A stretch of DNA of 64,000 bases from Lawsonia intracellularis PHE/MN1-00 (GTDB taxonomy: Bacteria > Desulfobacterota > Desulfovibrionia > Desulfovibrionales > Desulfovibrionaceae). The stretch spans positions 62,001 through 126,000 of the forward strand of contig NC_008011.1 in NCBI RefSeq assembly GCF_000055945.1, written 5' to 3'. This document shows, one piece after another, positions 19,706-29,409 of the stretch. Every line of letters begins with the position of its first letter. Position 1 is the stretch's first letter. The position numbers and the translations under genes are program-made. The notes under the pieces are model-generated. The model was not told the origin of the DNA and did not search any database. It saw only the letters and a program-made list of their open reading frames with translations.

Positions 19706-20470
19706 ATGATAAATAAGACAACTAAGCGCCATAAAGCATTGCAAGAATTTCTTGCTGCCCGTGGCTATGCAACTATTGAAGATCTTGCTAGACATTTTGA
19801 TGTGACCCCACAAACTGTTCGTAAAGATATAAACAGATTAGCATCAGATGGAAAAGTTCAGAGATTCCATGGTGGTGCAGGAATGCCTCTTGGCTCTGAA
19901 AACATTGTTTACGATGAACGAAAGAGCATTTGTTCAGAGGAAAAAAATAGAATTGCAAGGTTACTTGCAAATCACATCCCTGATGGAGCATCACTTTTCA
20001 TTAATATTGGGACAACAACCGAAGAGGCTGCTAGAGCGCTTCTTGAACATAAGAACTTAAGAATACTAACAAATAGTTTAAATGTAGCTGCTATTTGTGC
20101 AAGAAATAGCTCTTTTGATGTTCTTGTAGCTTGTGGTACAGTCCGACATAAAGATCACGGAATTGTAGGAGCAAGTGCAGAACGCTTTATGAGTGAATTC
20201 CGTATGGATTATGGTATCATAGGTATTTCTGGTATTGATGAATCTGGAAACTTGTTAGATTATGATTATAGAGAGGTTGCTGTAGCTAGAACGATTATTG
20301 AATATTCTAGAGTAGTATTTTTAGCAACAGATAGCTCTAAATTTGGTCGACCTGCTATGGTTAGAGTAGGTGGGTTATCAAATGTAAAAGCTATTTTTAC
20401 TGATGGACCATTAGAAGAAAAGTGGCGTCAGTTAGTGGAGAGTTCAGGAACAGAACTTTTTATAGCCTGA
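19706..20470 (+). CDS. DeoR-family transcriptional repressor, GlpR-like
   Basis: A 254-residue regulator with an N-terminal DeoR winged helix ('RGYATIEDLARHFDVTPQTVRKD' region: EDLARHF then TPQTVRKDINRL). The C-terminal sugar-phosphate isomerase-like sensor contains 'NIGTTTEEAARALL' and 'LTNSLNVAAI'. The overall pattern is that of GlpR, which senses glycerol 3-phosphate and represses glp genes. The ugp importer at 37-41 kb is a plausible target, by inference. The ATG at 19706 is preferred over the in-frame GTG at 19700 because AAGGTGA lies just before it. Confidence 0.86.
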   Translation: MINKTTKRHKALQEFLAARGYATIEDLARHFDVTPQTVRKDINRLASDGKVQRFHGGAGMPLGSENIVYDERKSICSEEKNRIARLLANHIPDGASLFINIGTTTEEAARALLEHKNLRILTNSLNVAAICARNSSFDVLVACGTVRHKDHGIVGASAERFMSEFRMDYGIIGISGIDESGNLLDYDYREVAVARTIIEYSRVVFLATDSSKFGRPAMVRVGGLSNVKAIFTDGPLEEKWRQLVESSGTELFIA

Positions 20471-20556
20471 TTTTATAGGCTTAATTTAAATAATTCATTA
20501 TCCTATAGTTTAACTAATCTAGTATATCTTTATAATCTATTTGGTATATAGCAAGA

Positions 20557-20877
20557 TTATGTTTTTATATTTATACTAGATTGTTGGGTGGAGTAAGTCT
20601 TATAGCCCCCTTGAAGATTAATGTTTTTTTGCATCATTTTTTCAAAAAAATCTACTTCTTCTTTGGAGAGAAAAGGAGTTGCTTCTCGACTAATAATATT
20701 TACATCTGGTAAGCTTATATTACCTTTAATATTAGGCGTAGTTTGTTGTATTGTTATATTATTAGTAGAGGTATCAACTTGTTCTTTCAACTGACTACTA
20801 AAAGTGGAGGAATTTGTGTTTTTTTGAGATCTCCCAAGTAACATAGACTGTACTGATGGAGCATTATCAATTTTCAT
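20557..20877 (-). CDS. Hypothetical 106-aa polar protein
   Basis: A Ser/Thr/Asn/Gln-rich soluble protein with no signal or membrane helix. The only recognisably ordered part is 'FLSKEEVDFFEKMMQK' (about residues 69-84), a likely amphipathic helix. The start is well supported: TTGGAGGTCTGTAATG reads on the minus strand. It is convergent with the glpR-like gene. The composition resembles secreted or disordered proteins, but no family is recognised and function is unknown. Confidence 0.65.
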   Translation of the reverse strand: MKIDNAPSVQSMLLGRSQKNTNSSTFSSQLKEQVDTSTNNITIQQTTPNIKGNISLPDVNIISREATPFLSKEEVDFFEKMMQKNINLQGGYKTYSTQQSSINIKT

Positions 20878-21392
20878 TACAGACCTCCAATCAATTTTTG
20901 TAAGTATTAACTTTTTGTAATGTATAAAGCAATAATTTTATTATTATATGAATGTGTTAACATAAATATGACATTTTACTAATTCAATATAAGAGTATTT
21001 TATTAGGCATGTTACATACAAATATAAATATGAATTATTTAATAAATTTTTTATTATTCAATTAAATCATAAAGATACACTCTTCATAACTTATTTTATT
21101 ATGAAAACAGTTAGTTATTAATCATGTATTAAAATACTACAACAGTCTATATTAATCTAATATAGAACATTATTATAAAAAATAATATGTTTGATATGCT
21201 AATTTTTGTTATTAATTATATATAATTAGTTATTATATATTCATAACTTATTTTATTAAGTTAAAAATATTAAAAATAGTAAAATACAAAATGTTAAAAA
21301 GTAATGTTATAAGAAAGGTATGTATGTAAAGTGTATATAGAGTGCATAGTTGGGGTATGAAAAAATTAATGTGCTAAGAGTATAAAAATATT
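20878..21392. other. AT-rich gap with small hairpins
   Basis: About 515 bases downstream of nadD and upstream of the 106-aa gene. It contains a hairpin CTATATTA-ATC-TAATATAG near 21147-21165 and a second imperfect one beginning ACATTATT just after. These might end nadD transcription (minus strand), but neither has a T-tract good enough to call. No gene seen. Confidence 0.4.
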
Positions 21393-22070
21393 TTATTTCC
21401 ATAATTTTTTTAATATATTCTGGTGATATTCTAACATTTTTGTGACAGGTGTTGGCATTGTATGATTTAGGTACACTCCTCCTTTCCATGCGGATCTGAT
21501 ATTTGAGGAGCGTATATCCATTATAGGAGTATTAAGAAAGAAACAGTATAAATTTTTAAATATTGATGCATAACTTACCATTTTGTTATGACGATCTTGT
21601 ATTATTGTAGTGCAATTCCAAAAGCGTTTTAGTGTTGATGAAAATGATTGTTTTTTGTTTGTAGATCTTGGAATTATTAAGAAATTTGTAATACTAGGTA
21701 GTTCAAGACCATTATACCATGTATCTAGCATGGCAAAATCTTCATCACTTAAAATAAAAAGTGGCTGATGAAGAGTATGTAGTTTCTTCCAGTAATTGAG
21801 CATGTTCCAAGTGTATGATGGTTGAGGCAATATAGATTCTATAGTGTTAATAGATAATAATGGATTTCCCTGTATAGCAGCTTGCAAAAGATCCACACGT
21901 AGTTGAAATGGAATAACATTTTTAGTTGTTTTATGAGGAGGTACCATACATGGTATGAATTGTATTTGCTCTAGATGCATATATTTTATTGCAGCTAATG
22001 CAATGTTTATATGTGCTGAGTGTACAGGATTGAATGTTCCTCCAAGTATTCCAATAAGTTTTTGATTCAT
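21393..22070 (-). CDS. nadD: Nicotinate-nucleotide adenylyltransferase
   Basis: Joins ATP to nicotinate mononucleotide to make deamido-NAD in the final steps of NAD synthesis. The 225-residue protein opens with 'IGILGGTFNPVHSAHI', carrying the nucleotidyltransferase HxGH-like site. It has 'MVPPHKT' and ends with 'DIRSSNIRSAWKGG', the family's second ATP-binding motif. I prefer MNQKLIGIL at 22070 over the in-frame ATG at 22085, because the family motif starts right after it, though neither has a strong binding site. No synthesis partners are adjacent. Confidence 0.92.
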   Translation of the reverse strand: MNQKLIGILGGTFNPVHSAHINIALAAIKYMHLEQIQFIPCMVPPHKTTKNVIPFQLRVDLLQAAIQGNPLLSINTIESILPQPSYTWNMLNYWKKLHTLHQPLFILSDEDFAMLDTWYNGLELPSITNFLIIPRSTNKKQSFSSTLKRFWNCTTIIQDRHNKMVSYASIFKNLYCFFLNTPIMDIRSSNIRSAWKGGVYLNHTMPTPVTKMLEYHQNILKKLWK

Positions 22071-22535
22071 GATGCTCAATTTCATTATTTTTGTTTTTAG
22101 CAGCTTATGGTTAAATAGAATTCATCATAATTTTTTCTTTTTGAAAATACTAATTATATCTTTGGTTATTTTTTATTTTATAGTGAATAATAGTATGTTA
22201 TGAAAGATTTTTTCTATTTATTATCTGTATGAACTTTACTTTAATTTATTTGCTGCATAAGTAAAATCTACTATAGATATCTTTTGTAAAGATACATTAA
22301 TAAATTTTTTATGCTAGCTGTAATTATTTTTTAGTTATTGTATTTATTATTTATGCTAACTATATGATACTAACAATATAATGTTATATTATTCTTTTTA
22401 GGTTATCTAGTCTTATTGATTTAAAAAAGATATTTTTCTTTTGACATATATATTGTTATATTGTATAGTTAATAGAGCTTATATGTTGTTAATATAATGT
22501 TTATTTGGACAATTGTTCCTTATTAAGGTGAGTTA
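22071..22535. other. Divergent gap between nadD and the TPR membrane gene
   Basis: About 465 AT-rich bases. A good rightward promoter is present at 22441-22469 (listed separately). Nothing else supported on either strand. Confidence 0.45.
22441..22469 (+). promoter_or_regulatory. Near-consensus sigma-70 promoter
   Basis: TTGACA (22441-22446), a 17-base spacer and TATAGT (22464-22469), 67 bases before the start codon at 22536. Six of six and five of six consensus matches with ideal spacing make this one of the best promoters in the window. Confidence 0.75.
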
Positions 22536-23216
22536 ATGATTATTCCTTTTCGTCATAAAGAACAAAATTCTTCATTAGAACAAATAGCTGATCCACAAGT
22601 AGAGTATATAGAAAATTCTAGTCCTTTATTGTCATTTATTATTAGACATTCAAAAACTATTATAGCTTTTTTTCTTATATTACTAAGCATAGTAATTATT
22701 GCTGGAGTCTGGAGTTGGTATAGTTCTCGTGAAGAAATAAAGGCACAAGCAGCACTTGGTCAAATTTTAATTAATTCGGTATCTACTGAACAATTTGATA
22801 CATTGATAAAGTTTGAAAAAACAGCTCCTACTGCTTTACAAAAAGGCATTATTCTTCAATTAGCATTTTGGGCTGTTCAATTAGAACAATATCAAAAGGC
22901 TGCTGAAGAGTATGGTATCTTATATAATAAAGATCCTAAAGGTGCTATTGGTATTTTATCAGGCCTTAATCAGGCGGATCTTTTACAAAGAACTGGTAAC
23001 TGGAAAGAAGCATTAAATGTATTATTAAGTCTTGAAGAAGTTGCTTCAAATCCTATCTTAACAGGAATTTATGAGTCACAAGCTATATGTGCTGAACATA
23101 TAGGAGAAAAAAATATTGCTATATCTGCTTATAAGAAGCTTATAGATGAATTAAATATAACAGGAGTTGACGCTACATACTATGAAAATAAGCTTACAAT
23201 ATTAAGTAATAGTTAA
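22536..23216 (+). CDS. Membrane-anchored tetratricopeptide protein (YfgM-like)
   Basis: A 226-residue protein with a cytoplasmic N-terminus, one membrane helix at about residues 38-63 ('TIIAFFLILLSIVIIAGVW') and a periplasmic helical domain. That domain shows TPR-like repeats ('AVQLEQYQKAAEEYGILY', 'RTGNWKEALNVLLSLEEV', 'GEKNIAISAYKKLIDEL'). The layout matches YfgM/UPF0070 proteins, which assist secreted-protein folding near SecYEG; that role is inference here. AAGGTGAGTTA precedes the ATG and a near-consensus promoter lies 67 bases upstream. Confidence 0.8.
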   Translation: MIIPFRHKEQNSSLEQIADPQVEYIENSSPLLSFIIRHSKTIIAFFLILLSIVIIAGVWSWYSSREEIKAQAALGQILINSVSTEQFDTLIKFEKTAPTALQKGIILQLAFWAVQLEQYQKAAEEYGILYNKDPKGAIGILSGLNQADLLQRTGNWKEALNVLLSLEEVASNPILTGIYESQAICAEHIGEKNIAISAYKKLIDELNITGVDATYYENKLTILSNS

Positions 23217-23487
23217 GAATAGGATGTATAAAAAAGGTAGTAATAAAACTATTACATTAATTTTGATTGGTGTAGCTATAGTAGATTATTATTTTTTAGT
23301 AAAAAAGTATTGAAATATAATAATTATAAAGATAGAATATAAACTTTTTTTTGATAATATAAAAGTTTATATTAGATAACAAAATAGTCATAGTTAAGTA
23401 ATCTATACTTTTTAAGTAGTTATTAAGATATACTAAGCTTAAATAGATATTATTTTGACTATTTGTTATTTTTAGTATTACTATAAA

Positions 23488-23593
23488 CTAGTTGGAGTTA
23501 ATAGAACATGGCACTTTTCAGGTAATTTTTATTTATTTTGCCGGTAAAGTGTTTATTATTATTATTATTATTATTTTAACTTACTCCAATTAG
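23488..23593. repeat. Nested inverted repeats, possible structured RNA
   Basis: Outer arms CTAGTTGGAGTTA (23488-23500) and TAACTTACTCCAATTAG (23577-23593) are complementary with few mismatches. Inside them CACTTTTCAGGTAA (23512-23525) pairs with TTGCCGGTAAAGTG (23538-23551) around a short A/T loop. The pairs are direct observations; whether it is transcribed is unknown. Confidence 0.5.
23555..23575. repeat. (ATT)7 intergenic microsatellite
   Basis: Seven perfect ATT units in the loop of the nested hairpin upstream of the mucR gene. Such tracts are prone to length change. Confidence 0.95.
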
Positions 23594-23843
23594 TGGAATA
23601 CATAATTATTTTTTGTTATAATAGATTTTTATTTCTATTAAGTAGAATAGATAACTCATATGTTGTCTAAATAGAATAATCAAAAACTGTATAACTTTTA
23701 TTAGAGTTATAACAGTTATATAGCTTAGGGAATAGTAAGTATAATACTCTATCATACTATACTTTTCAGTAACCTTTAATAAATCTAAACTAAATTATAT
23801 AGTTAGTTATTAATCTCCAGAAGATTAAAATGGAGGGTCTTAT

Positions 23844-24242
23844 ATGGATGATTTTTTAAAAGAAGCATTAGATATAGTAAAAGCACAAGCCAGCGTTCGG
23901 GTAATGGCAGAAGATGAAATTATTTCTATGGTTCGTCGTCTTTCTTCAGGTATAAAGGTTGTTTCTGAAGGTGATTGCATTCAAGAAGAGCAGGCACCAA
24001 CAGAATTACAAATGGATCCCCGTAAGTCAGTTAAAGAAAAATCTATTACTTGTCTTGAGTGTGGTAGGACATTTAAAATTTTGACACGTAAACATTTACG
24101 TAGTCATGGGCTTGACGCCAATGAATATCGTGAAAAGTGGGGACTAAAAAAAGATACCCCGTTAGTATGTAAAAGTTTACAACGTGAACGTCGTAATAAA
24201 ATGAAAGATATGAAGCTTTGGGAAAAGCGTAGAAAGAGTTAA
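23844..24242 (+). CDS. MucR/Ros-family zinc-finger transcriptional regulator
   Basis: A 132-residue DNA-binding regulator of the Ros/MucR family, found across alpha- and deltaproteobacteria and controlling surface polysaccharides or virulence genes. The zinc-binding finger is visible at about residues 69-92: 'CLECGRTFKILTRKHLRSHG', with Cys, Cys, His, His in the right order. It is followed by the family's 'DANEYREKWGLKKDTPLVC'. The basic tail (RRNKMKDMKLWEKRRKS) fits DNA contact. The ATG has GGAGGG ten bases upstream, and a strong terminator follows, so it is monocistronic. Its targets cannot be told from here. Confidence 0.9.
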   Translation: MDDFLKEALDIVKAQASVRVMAEDEIISMVRRLSSGIKVVSEGDCIQEEQAPTELQMDPRKSVKEKSITCLECGRTFKILTRKHLRSHGLDANEYREKWGLKKDTPLVCKSLQRERRNKMKDMKLWEKRRKS

Positions 24243-24295
24243 TAAAAGTTATTATTAACTTTTAACTAACATCATTAATAATGTTAGCTAAAAAA

Positions 24296-24327
24296 GGGGG
24301 GAGAGTAATCTCTCCCCTCTTTTTTTA
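24296..24327 (+). terminator. Strong intrinsic terminator after mucR-type gene
   Basis: GGGGAGAG-TAAT-CTCTCCCC (24298-24317) forms a GC-rich stem followed by TCTTTTTTT. Upstream A5 extends the pairing with the T-tract, so it may also work in reverse for lolA. A second hairpin, CTAACAT/ATGTTAG, lies just before it. Confidence 0.93.
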
Positions 24328-24419
24328 ATTTTTTATAATAGTTAGGTATACTTTTTCTAAGATAAGAAAAAGTATCTTATTATAGAAGATATAAAATTCT
24401 ATATAGAATAGCTACTATA

Positions 24420-25118
24420 CTAATTAAATAGTGGTCGTTCTGGTGTAGATGAATCTTGTAAATTTTCTATAGTAACATCTTTAGGTGGAGTAAATTGAAA
24501 TATGTTATTATCAATATGAGTATTGGGTGTAATATTAATAAAAGTAATAGTATTTGTATTTCCATAAAAATCAATTGATTGTACTTTGTGAATGAGTAAA
24601 CTTTTTTTATTAATCCATAAAAATGCCTCAACCATTTGAGTCGTTGGTTCTTTTGGGTATAATTTAAGGAAGATTAGCTCATTATTATTATTATTATTAT
24701 TTTCAATAATTGAGAAGTTTTTATCAAGTCGTACTTGTCCAGTAATAACCTGAATAATAGATGTGGAATCTTTTACAATATCTGTAGAGTACTTATAAAC
24801 AAGGTTTTCATCAGGAAGATAATCCCATACAGCATTGGTATTAATAAGAAGAAGTTCTTCATGAGGTGTGTTTGTTTCCCATCTGACAAGAAGTGGTTTT
24901 TTAAAAAAGAGTTTCCCAATACGTGTTTCTTTGGACCCACTTTCTTGATGAGTAAGTTCTTGAGTAAATGTTGCAGAAAAGTTTTTAATGGATTGATATG
25001 ATTGCTGTAATTCTTTTACTATTGGTATAGACTCTGCATAACTATCTGTTATATATGAATAAAATATAAAAGTTAAAAAAAATAATATTAGTTGTAGCAT
25101 AGAAAATTTTTGTGACAT
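24420..25118 (-). CDS. lolA: Outer-membrane lipoprotein carrier protein LolA-like
   Basis: Periplasmic chaperone that carries lipoproteins from LolCDE to the outer membrane. The 232-residue form starting at 25118 (MSQKFSML) has a clear signal peptide and AAAGGAACA upstream; an in-frame TTG at 25169 has none. The mature part shows the family pattern 'SIKNFSATFTQELTHQESG', 'GKLFFKKPLLVRWETNTP' and 'VWDYLPDENLVYKYS'. A seven-Asn run (about residues 142-148) comes from an ATT/AAT microsatellite. It directly follows ftsK on the same strand, the usual Desulfovibrio order. Confidence 0.88.
   Translation of the reverse strand: MSQKFSMLQLILFFLTFIFYSYITDSYAESIPIVKELQQSYQSIKNFSATFTQELTHQESGSKETRIGKLFFKKPLLVRWETNTPHEELLLINTNAVWDYLPDENLVYKYSTDIVKDSTSIIQVITGQVRLDKNFSIIENNNNNNNELIFLKLYPKEPTTQMVEAFLWINKKSLLIHKVQSIDFYGNTNTITFINITPNTHIDNNIFQFTPPKDVTIENLQDSSTPERPLFN
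24681..24701. repeat. (ATT)7 microsatellite inside lolA
   Basis: Seven ATT units on the plus strand, giving seven AAT (Asn) codons on the coding strand. Gain or loss of units keeps the reading frame. Confidence 0.95.
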
Positions 25119-25172
25119 TTTTTTGTTCCTTTGCTTAGGAAAAATTATAGTATTTATAATATTCTTCAAAGG

Positions 25173-27860
25173 CTAATTTGAACGTATAGTACGTGAACGA
25201 TTTCCACGTATTGTAGGAGGAAGTATGCCTTCTTCTTCCATTCTTTCTACAAAACGAGCAGCCTTATTAAAGCCTATACGGAACCGTCGTTGTAATAGAG
25301 AAATAGACATTCTACCTTGTTCTTGAACAAAAGTAATAGCTTCAGCATATAACGATTCTTCGTCACTTGAGCTAAAAGGAGTTTTTGTATTTGTATTACT
25401 AGTTGTAGTATTATTTATATTGAGAGGGTTATTCCAATTAGAAAAATCTACTTCATATACTGGTGCTTGTTGTTTTCTCCAGTATTCAGTAACAGCAGTT
25501 ACTTCCTCATCTGTGACAAAAGCTCCATGAAGTCTTTGAATCTTCCCACCATTTGGTTTAAAAAGCATATCACCTTTCCCAAGAAGTTGTTCTGCACCTG
25601 TGGCATCTAGGATTGTACGTGAATCATATTTATTAGCTACTTGAAATGCAATACGAGAGGGAAAGTTTGCTTTAATAAGTCCAGTTACTACATCTACACT
25701 AGGACGTTGTGTTGCCACAATAAGGTGTATTCCTGCAGCTCGAGCAAGCTGTGCAAGGCGAACAATTGAGCCTTCAACTTCTTTTCCTGCAGTCATCATA
25801 AGGTCTGCAAGTTCGTCAATAATAACTACAAGGTAAGGGAGGTATGTTAAATCTGCAAATTCTTCAGGTTTGTTATTGCCAATGCTAAGTAATTTTTTAT
25901 TAAACTCATTAAAATGTTTTACTCCAAGGCGTGCAAGACAGTTGTAGCGTCTATCCATTTCATAAACAGCCCATTCTAAGGCTACTTTAGCAAGTGCAGG
26001 TTCTGTAACAACAGGATGTATAAGGTGTGGTAATTGTGTATACATAGCTAGTTCTACCCTCTTAGGATCAATAAGTATGAGTTTCAAGTCAGTAGGAGTA
26101 GCATTATAGAGAAAGCTTAATAGTATTGTATTAAGACATACACTTTTCCCTGCGCCTGTTGTTCCTGCCACAAGAATGTGTGGCATTGTTGCCAAGTCTT
26201 TGACTGTTGACTTTCCTTCTATGTCTTTACCGAGGGCCATACTTAATGGTGATGAGCTGTTTTTGAATGCTTTAGACTGTATAAGTGTTTTAAAGCTTAC
26301 CAGTGATCTATTTTCATTTGGTATTTCAATACCAACTGTATCACTACCTGGAACAGGTGCTTGAATACGTACGGCTTCAGCCATCAGACTTCTTGCAAGA
26401 TCATCACTAAGGTTTGCTATTCTACTTACACGGACTCCAGGTGCTGGGCGTATTTCAAAAAGTGTAATAACTGGACCTGGTGTAACACGAACTAATTCTC
26501 CTTGAATATTAAAGTCACTAAGACAATCCATCACTTTTTTACTTTTTTCTTTAAGAGTAAGTTGAGATGGTAGTATATCATTTTCTGTAGAAGAATGAAG
26601 AAGGGATAAGGAAGGTAATGGTAGTTTGTGTTTTACAAGATTAGTTGTTTGTCGCAAAGCTGTTGAAGTTGGTATACTAGATGTTTCTGAGAATGACTCT
26701 AGTAGCTTTGGTAAATTATTGGAAGAAGTATGTTGGATTTGTTCCTCATACTTGTTAGTCGTAGGAGAGGTTATCAATGGATGTGTGGTGATATCTATTG
26801 TGTCTAAATTTTCTAATTTATCTATATCGATATGAGTATCTTCAAAGGTATCATCTTCGAGTGTTAGAGGAGTTATGTCAGGAGAAGTGAATTCGTTATA
26901 GGTCGTAGAGATTATGCTTTTCTTATGGGACTTTTTTAATGTTTCTTGTAAAGAATGTGGTATGTTCCATAGTTGATTGTTTGATGTATGAGAATATTGT
27001 ATTCTTTCAGATCGATAGCTTGATAGCGTAGCAATACCTGTATACTGATGGGCAAGGGTATTATGTAATAAAGAAGAATCATAAGGGTAAGCAGGTTGCA
27101 GAGTAGGGTTATGAATTTCATATAATGGGATAATATCAATATATTCTTCTTGTTTTTTAAAGGGAAAATAGTTTTGTATAAAACAAAGCCAATTATAGTT
27201 TAAACATATTGAACATATAGTTTTTAAAGAAATGTCATATTTTTCAATTTTATTTTTAATAATATTTTGAAGGCGATGAAGAATATTTAACCATGCAATA
27301 CCAAAGGCAAATTCAAGAGAAATAAAGAATAAAAAAAGCCAAATAAGAGTGGAACCAATAGTACCAAAAATTATAGAAGATTGTTTATAAATGGTCATAC
27401 CTATGATGCCACCACCTCTAACATCACCAATACCAAAGTTCCATGCAGCACCAAAGGAAATGAGGCAAAATGAAAGAATAAAAAATCCAAGCCAACGCCA
27501 CCAAGGAATAGTTAGCCAAGTAGTAATACATCCAGCGCCCCATGCTATAAATATGGCTGGCCAAACAATAGCAGAGAATCCAAATATATCTACCAATAGC
27601 CCACTGATATATGCACCAAATATTCCTGCTTGATTATGAGCTTTTGAAAAATTACTTACTACATGGTTAAGACTAGGATCTCGTTGATCATGAGAAAGTA
27701 GGCTTAAAAGGACAAGCAATCCCCAGAAAATGAGGAAAAGTCCAAATAACTCACGAGCAAGTTTTTGATTATTATCTTCAGGAGGTGTTTCATTATTTGG
27801 TCTACTCTGTTGAAGAGATAGATTTCGGGTAGATTTATTTTCTTTGCCTGAATATATCAT
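25173..27860 (-). CDS. ftsK: DNA translocase FtsK/SpoIIIE
   Basis: Hexameric ATPase at the division septum that pumps chromosomal DNA and aids dimer resolution. The 895-residue protein has four to five N-terminal membrane helices (about residues 35-190) and a low-complexity linker rich in Ser/Thr/Pro. The alpha/beta motor follows, with Walker A 'GTTGAGKSVCLNTILLSF', Walker B 'LVVIIDELADLMM' and 'VATQRPSVDVVTGLIKANFP'. The C-terminal gamma winged helix ('SISLLQRRFRIGFNKAARFV') would read KOPS sequences. The ATPase region is complete. lolA follows 54 bases downstream. Confidence 0.96.
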   Translation of the reverse strand: MIYSGKENKSTRNLSLQQSRPNNETPPEDNNQKLARELFGLFLIFWGLLVLLSLLSHDQRDPSLNHVVSNFSKAHNQAGIFGAYISGLLVDIFGFSAIVWPAIFIAWGAGCITTWLTIPWWRWLGFFILSFCLISFGAAWNFGIGDVRGGGIIGMTIYKQSSIIFGTIGSTLIWLFLFFISLEFAFGIAWLNILHRLQNIIKNKIEKYDISLKTICSICLNYNWLCFIQNYFPFKKQEEYIDIIPLYEIHNPTLQPAYPYDSSLLHNTLAHQYTGIATLSSYRSERIQYSHTSNNQLWNIPHSLQETLKKSHKKSIISTTYNEFTSPDITPLTLEDDTFEDTHIDIDKLENLDTIDITTHPLITSPTTNKYEEQIQHTSSNNLPKLLESFSETSSIPTSTALRQTTNLVKHKLPLPSLSLLHSSTENDILPSQLTLKEKSKKVMDCLSDFNIQGELVRVTPGPVITLFEIRPAPGVRVSRIANLSDDLARSLMAEAVRIQAPVPGSDTVGIEIPNENRSLVSFKTLIQSKAFKNSSSPLSMALGKDIEGKSTVKDLATMPHILVAGTTGAGKSVCLNTILLSFLYNATPTDLKLILIDPKRVELAMYTQLPHLIHPVVTEPALAKVALEWAVYEMDRRYNCLARLGVKHFNEFNKKLLSIGNNKPEEFADLTYLPYLVVIIDELADLMMTAGKEVEGSIVRLAQLARAAGIHLIVATQRPSVDVVTGLIKANFPSRIAFQVANKYDSRTILDATGAEQLLGKGDMLFKPNGGKIQRLHGAFVTDEEVTAVTEYWRKQQAPVYEVDFSNWNNPLNINNTTTSNTNTKTPFSSSDEESLYAEAITFVQEQGRMSISLLQRRFRIGFNKAARFVERMEEEGILPPTIRGNRSRTIRSN

Positions 27861-27936
27861 AGTGAGATTCTATAGTAATAGAGGGATATCATGATCATAT
27901 TTTTATGGTATTCATAGATTAGTAGTAAAAATAGTC

Positions 27937-28494
27937 TTACTCACGACCAATATATTCTTTAGTACGGGTGTCAACTTTTATACGCTCACCTATATTAATA
28001 AATATAGGTACTTGTATAACAACTCCTGTTTCAAGCTTTGCAGGTTTTGTTACATTACTTACAGTATCACCTTTTATAGCTGTTTCTGTTTCTATAACTT
28101 CAAGAATTAACGTTAAAGGGATATCTATATCTATAGGTTTTTCATTGTAAAGAAGTACACGGCATTGTTGTCCATCTTTAAGAAATTCAGATTTTCCATT
28201 AGTAACATCTTCTGACATATGGAGTTGTTCATAGTTTGTAAGATCCATAAAGATGAGTTCAGAGCCTTCATGATAAAGAAACTGCATATCCCTTGACTCT
28301 AAGTTTGGCCGTTCGACTTTTTCTCCAGAACGAAATGTATTATCTATTACTCGGCCATTAAGGATATTGCGGAGTTTGGTGCGGACCATAGCTCCACCTT
28401 TCCCAGGTTTAAAATGCTGAAAGTCTATTATATCATAGGGGACACCATCAATTTCTATTTTAAGTCCTTTACGAAAATCAGTAGTTGAATACAT
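27937..28494 (-). CDS. efp: Translation elongation factor P
   Basis: Relieves ribosome stalling at polyproline. All three domains are present in the standard 185 residues: the N-terminal KOW-like domain with the apical loop '[16 protein letters not shown]', a central OB domain, and a C-terminal OB domain with '[13 protein letters not shown]...[16 protein letters not shown]'. The loop residue to be modified is Lys32, so a lysylation-type pathway is possible, but the modifying enzymes are not in this window. GGAGGCAGC lies upstream of the ATG. The proline-rich candidate effector at 30.9 kb is a likely EF-P client. Confidence 0.96.
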
Positions 28495-28800
28495 GCTGCC
28501 TCCATAGCAGTTTTTAACATAGCACGTAACTAATGTTGATTATTTTAGCATTAAACGACAATGAGATATTGAAATTTTGTTTGTTTTTTGGTTATTAGTT
28601 ATTAGAGTAAAACTAAGTACAGCTCATATATATATATATAACTATTTTTTATCAGTATAGACTCATTTACAATAACACAGTATCTGTACTGTCAGACGTC
28701 GTTTTTTATAGTCAATAATGATAACTACCACTAAGTATATGAAAGGGATATTTTTGAGCATTCAGCAAAGCTTGTCAATATCTCATATGAAGTAAGGCAA
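28495..28800. other. Divergent efp/engB intergenic region
   Basis: About 305 bases. It holds a short (TA)n run near 28628 and a small hairpin ACAGTA-TCTG-TACTGT (28677-28692) followed 11 bases later by a T-rich stretch. Promoters for both genes should lie here but I could not assign them. Confidence 0.4.
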
Positions 28801-29409
28801 ATGATGACACAATACAAACTTCAACTTGAGGCAACAAATTTTACTAAACAACAGCTTCAACAACAATTAGATATTCTAGAGCAAAACAATATACTTCAGA
28901 TTGCGTTAGCAGGACGATCAAATGTAGGCAAATCATCTCTTATCAATGCTCTTGCAGGTCGTAAACAACTAGCAAAGACAAGTGGAACTCCAGGAAAGAC
29001 ACGTTCCATTAATTTTTATGCGGTTTATCCAAATACTTTTATGTTGGTAGATTTACCTGGATATGGTTATGCACAATGTAGTAAAATAGAGAGACAACAT
29101 TGGGCTATGCTTATAGAGTATTATCTAAAAAACTGTAGTAAGCTAAAAGCTTTTGTTTTGCTTATAGATTGTAGAATCCCTCCTCAAAAACTAGACTATG
29201 AACTAGCTGAATTTGCTACCAGTTATTGTATTCCTCTTATTCCTGTTCTTACAAAAATTGATAAATGTAAATTGGTTGAACAAAATAAACGTCAAAAAGA
29301 GTGGAGAGCATTGCTTAATAATACACAACCATTACTTGTTTCTTCAAAAAATATGAAAGGGGTACAACAGCTATGGGAACGTATACAATATACTATTGAT
29401 AGCTATTAA
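28801..29409 (+). CDS. engB: Ribosome biogenesis GTPase EngB/YsxC
   Basis: GTPase needed for 50S ribosome assembly. The 202-residue protein has G1 '[14 protein letters not shown]' (about residues 38-51), G2 in '[15 protein letters not shown]', G3 'DLPGYGYA', G4 'TKIDK' and G5-like 'VSSKNMKG'. Size and motif order are those of EngB. Two ATG codons occur in tandem at 28801 and 28804; the AAGG just upstream is better spaced for the second. It is monocistronic and divergent from efp. Confidence 0.95.
   Translation: MMTQYKLQLEATNFTKQQLQQQLDILEQNNILQIALAGRSNVGKSSLINALAGRKQLAKTSGTPGKTRSINFYAVYPNTFMLVDLPGYGYAQCSKIERQHWAMLIEYYLKNCSKLKAFVLLIDCRIPPQKLDYELAEFATSYCIPLIPVLTKIDKCKLVEQNKRQKEWRALLNNTQPLLVSSKNMKGVQQLWERIQYTIDSY

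Larger units (their letters stand above)
23217..23843. other. Gap with nested hairpin and microsatellite
   Basis: About 625 bases between two rightward genes. The middle holds a nested inverted-repeat structure (23488-23593) whose outer loop includes an (ATT)7 tract. No coding frame with a binding site is visible apart from the mucR start at the right end. Confidence 0.5.

Noticed and set aside
20461-20485. TAGCCT/AGGCT hairpin at the glpR-like stop codon as a terminator
   Set aside because: The stem is only five to six pairs, overlaps the stop codon, and lacks a T-tract.
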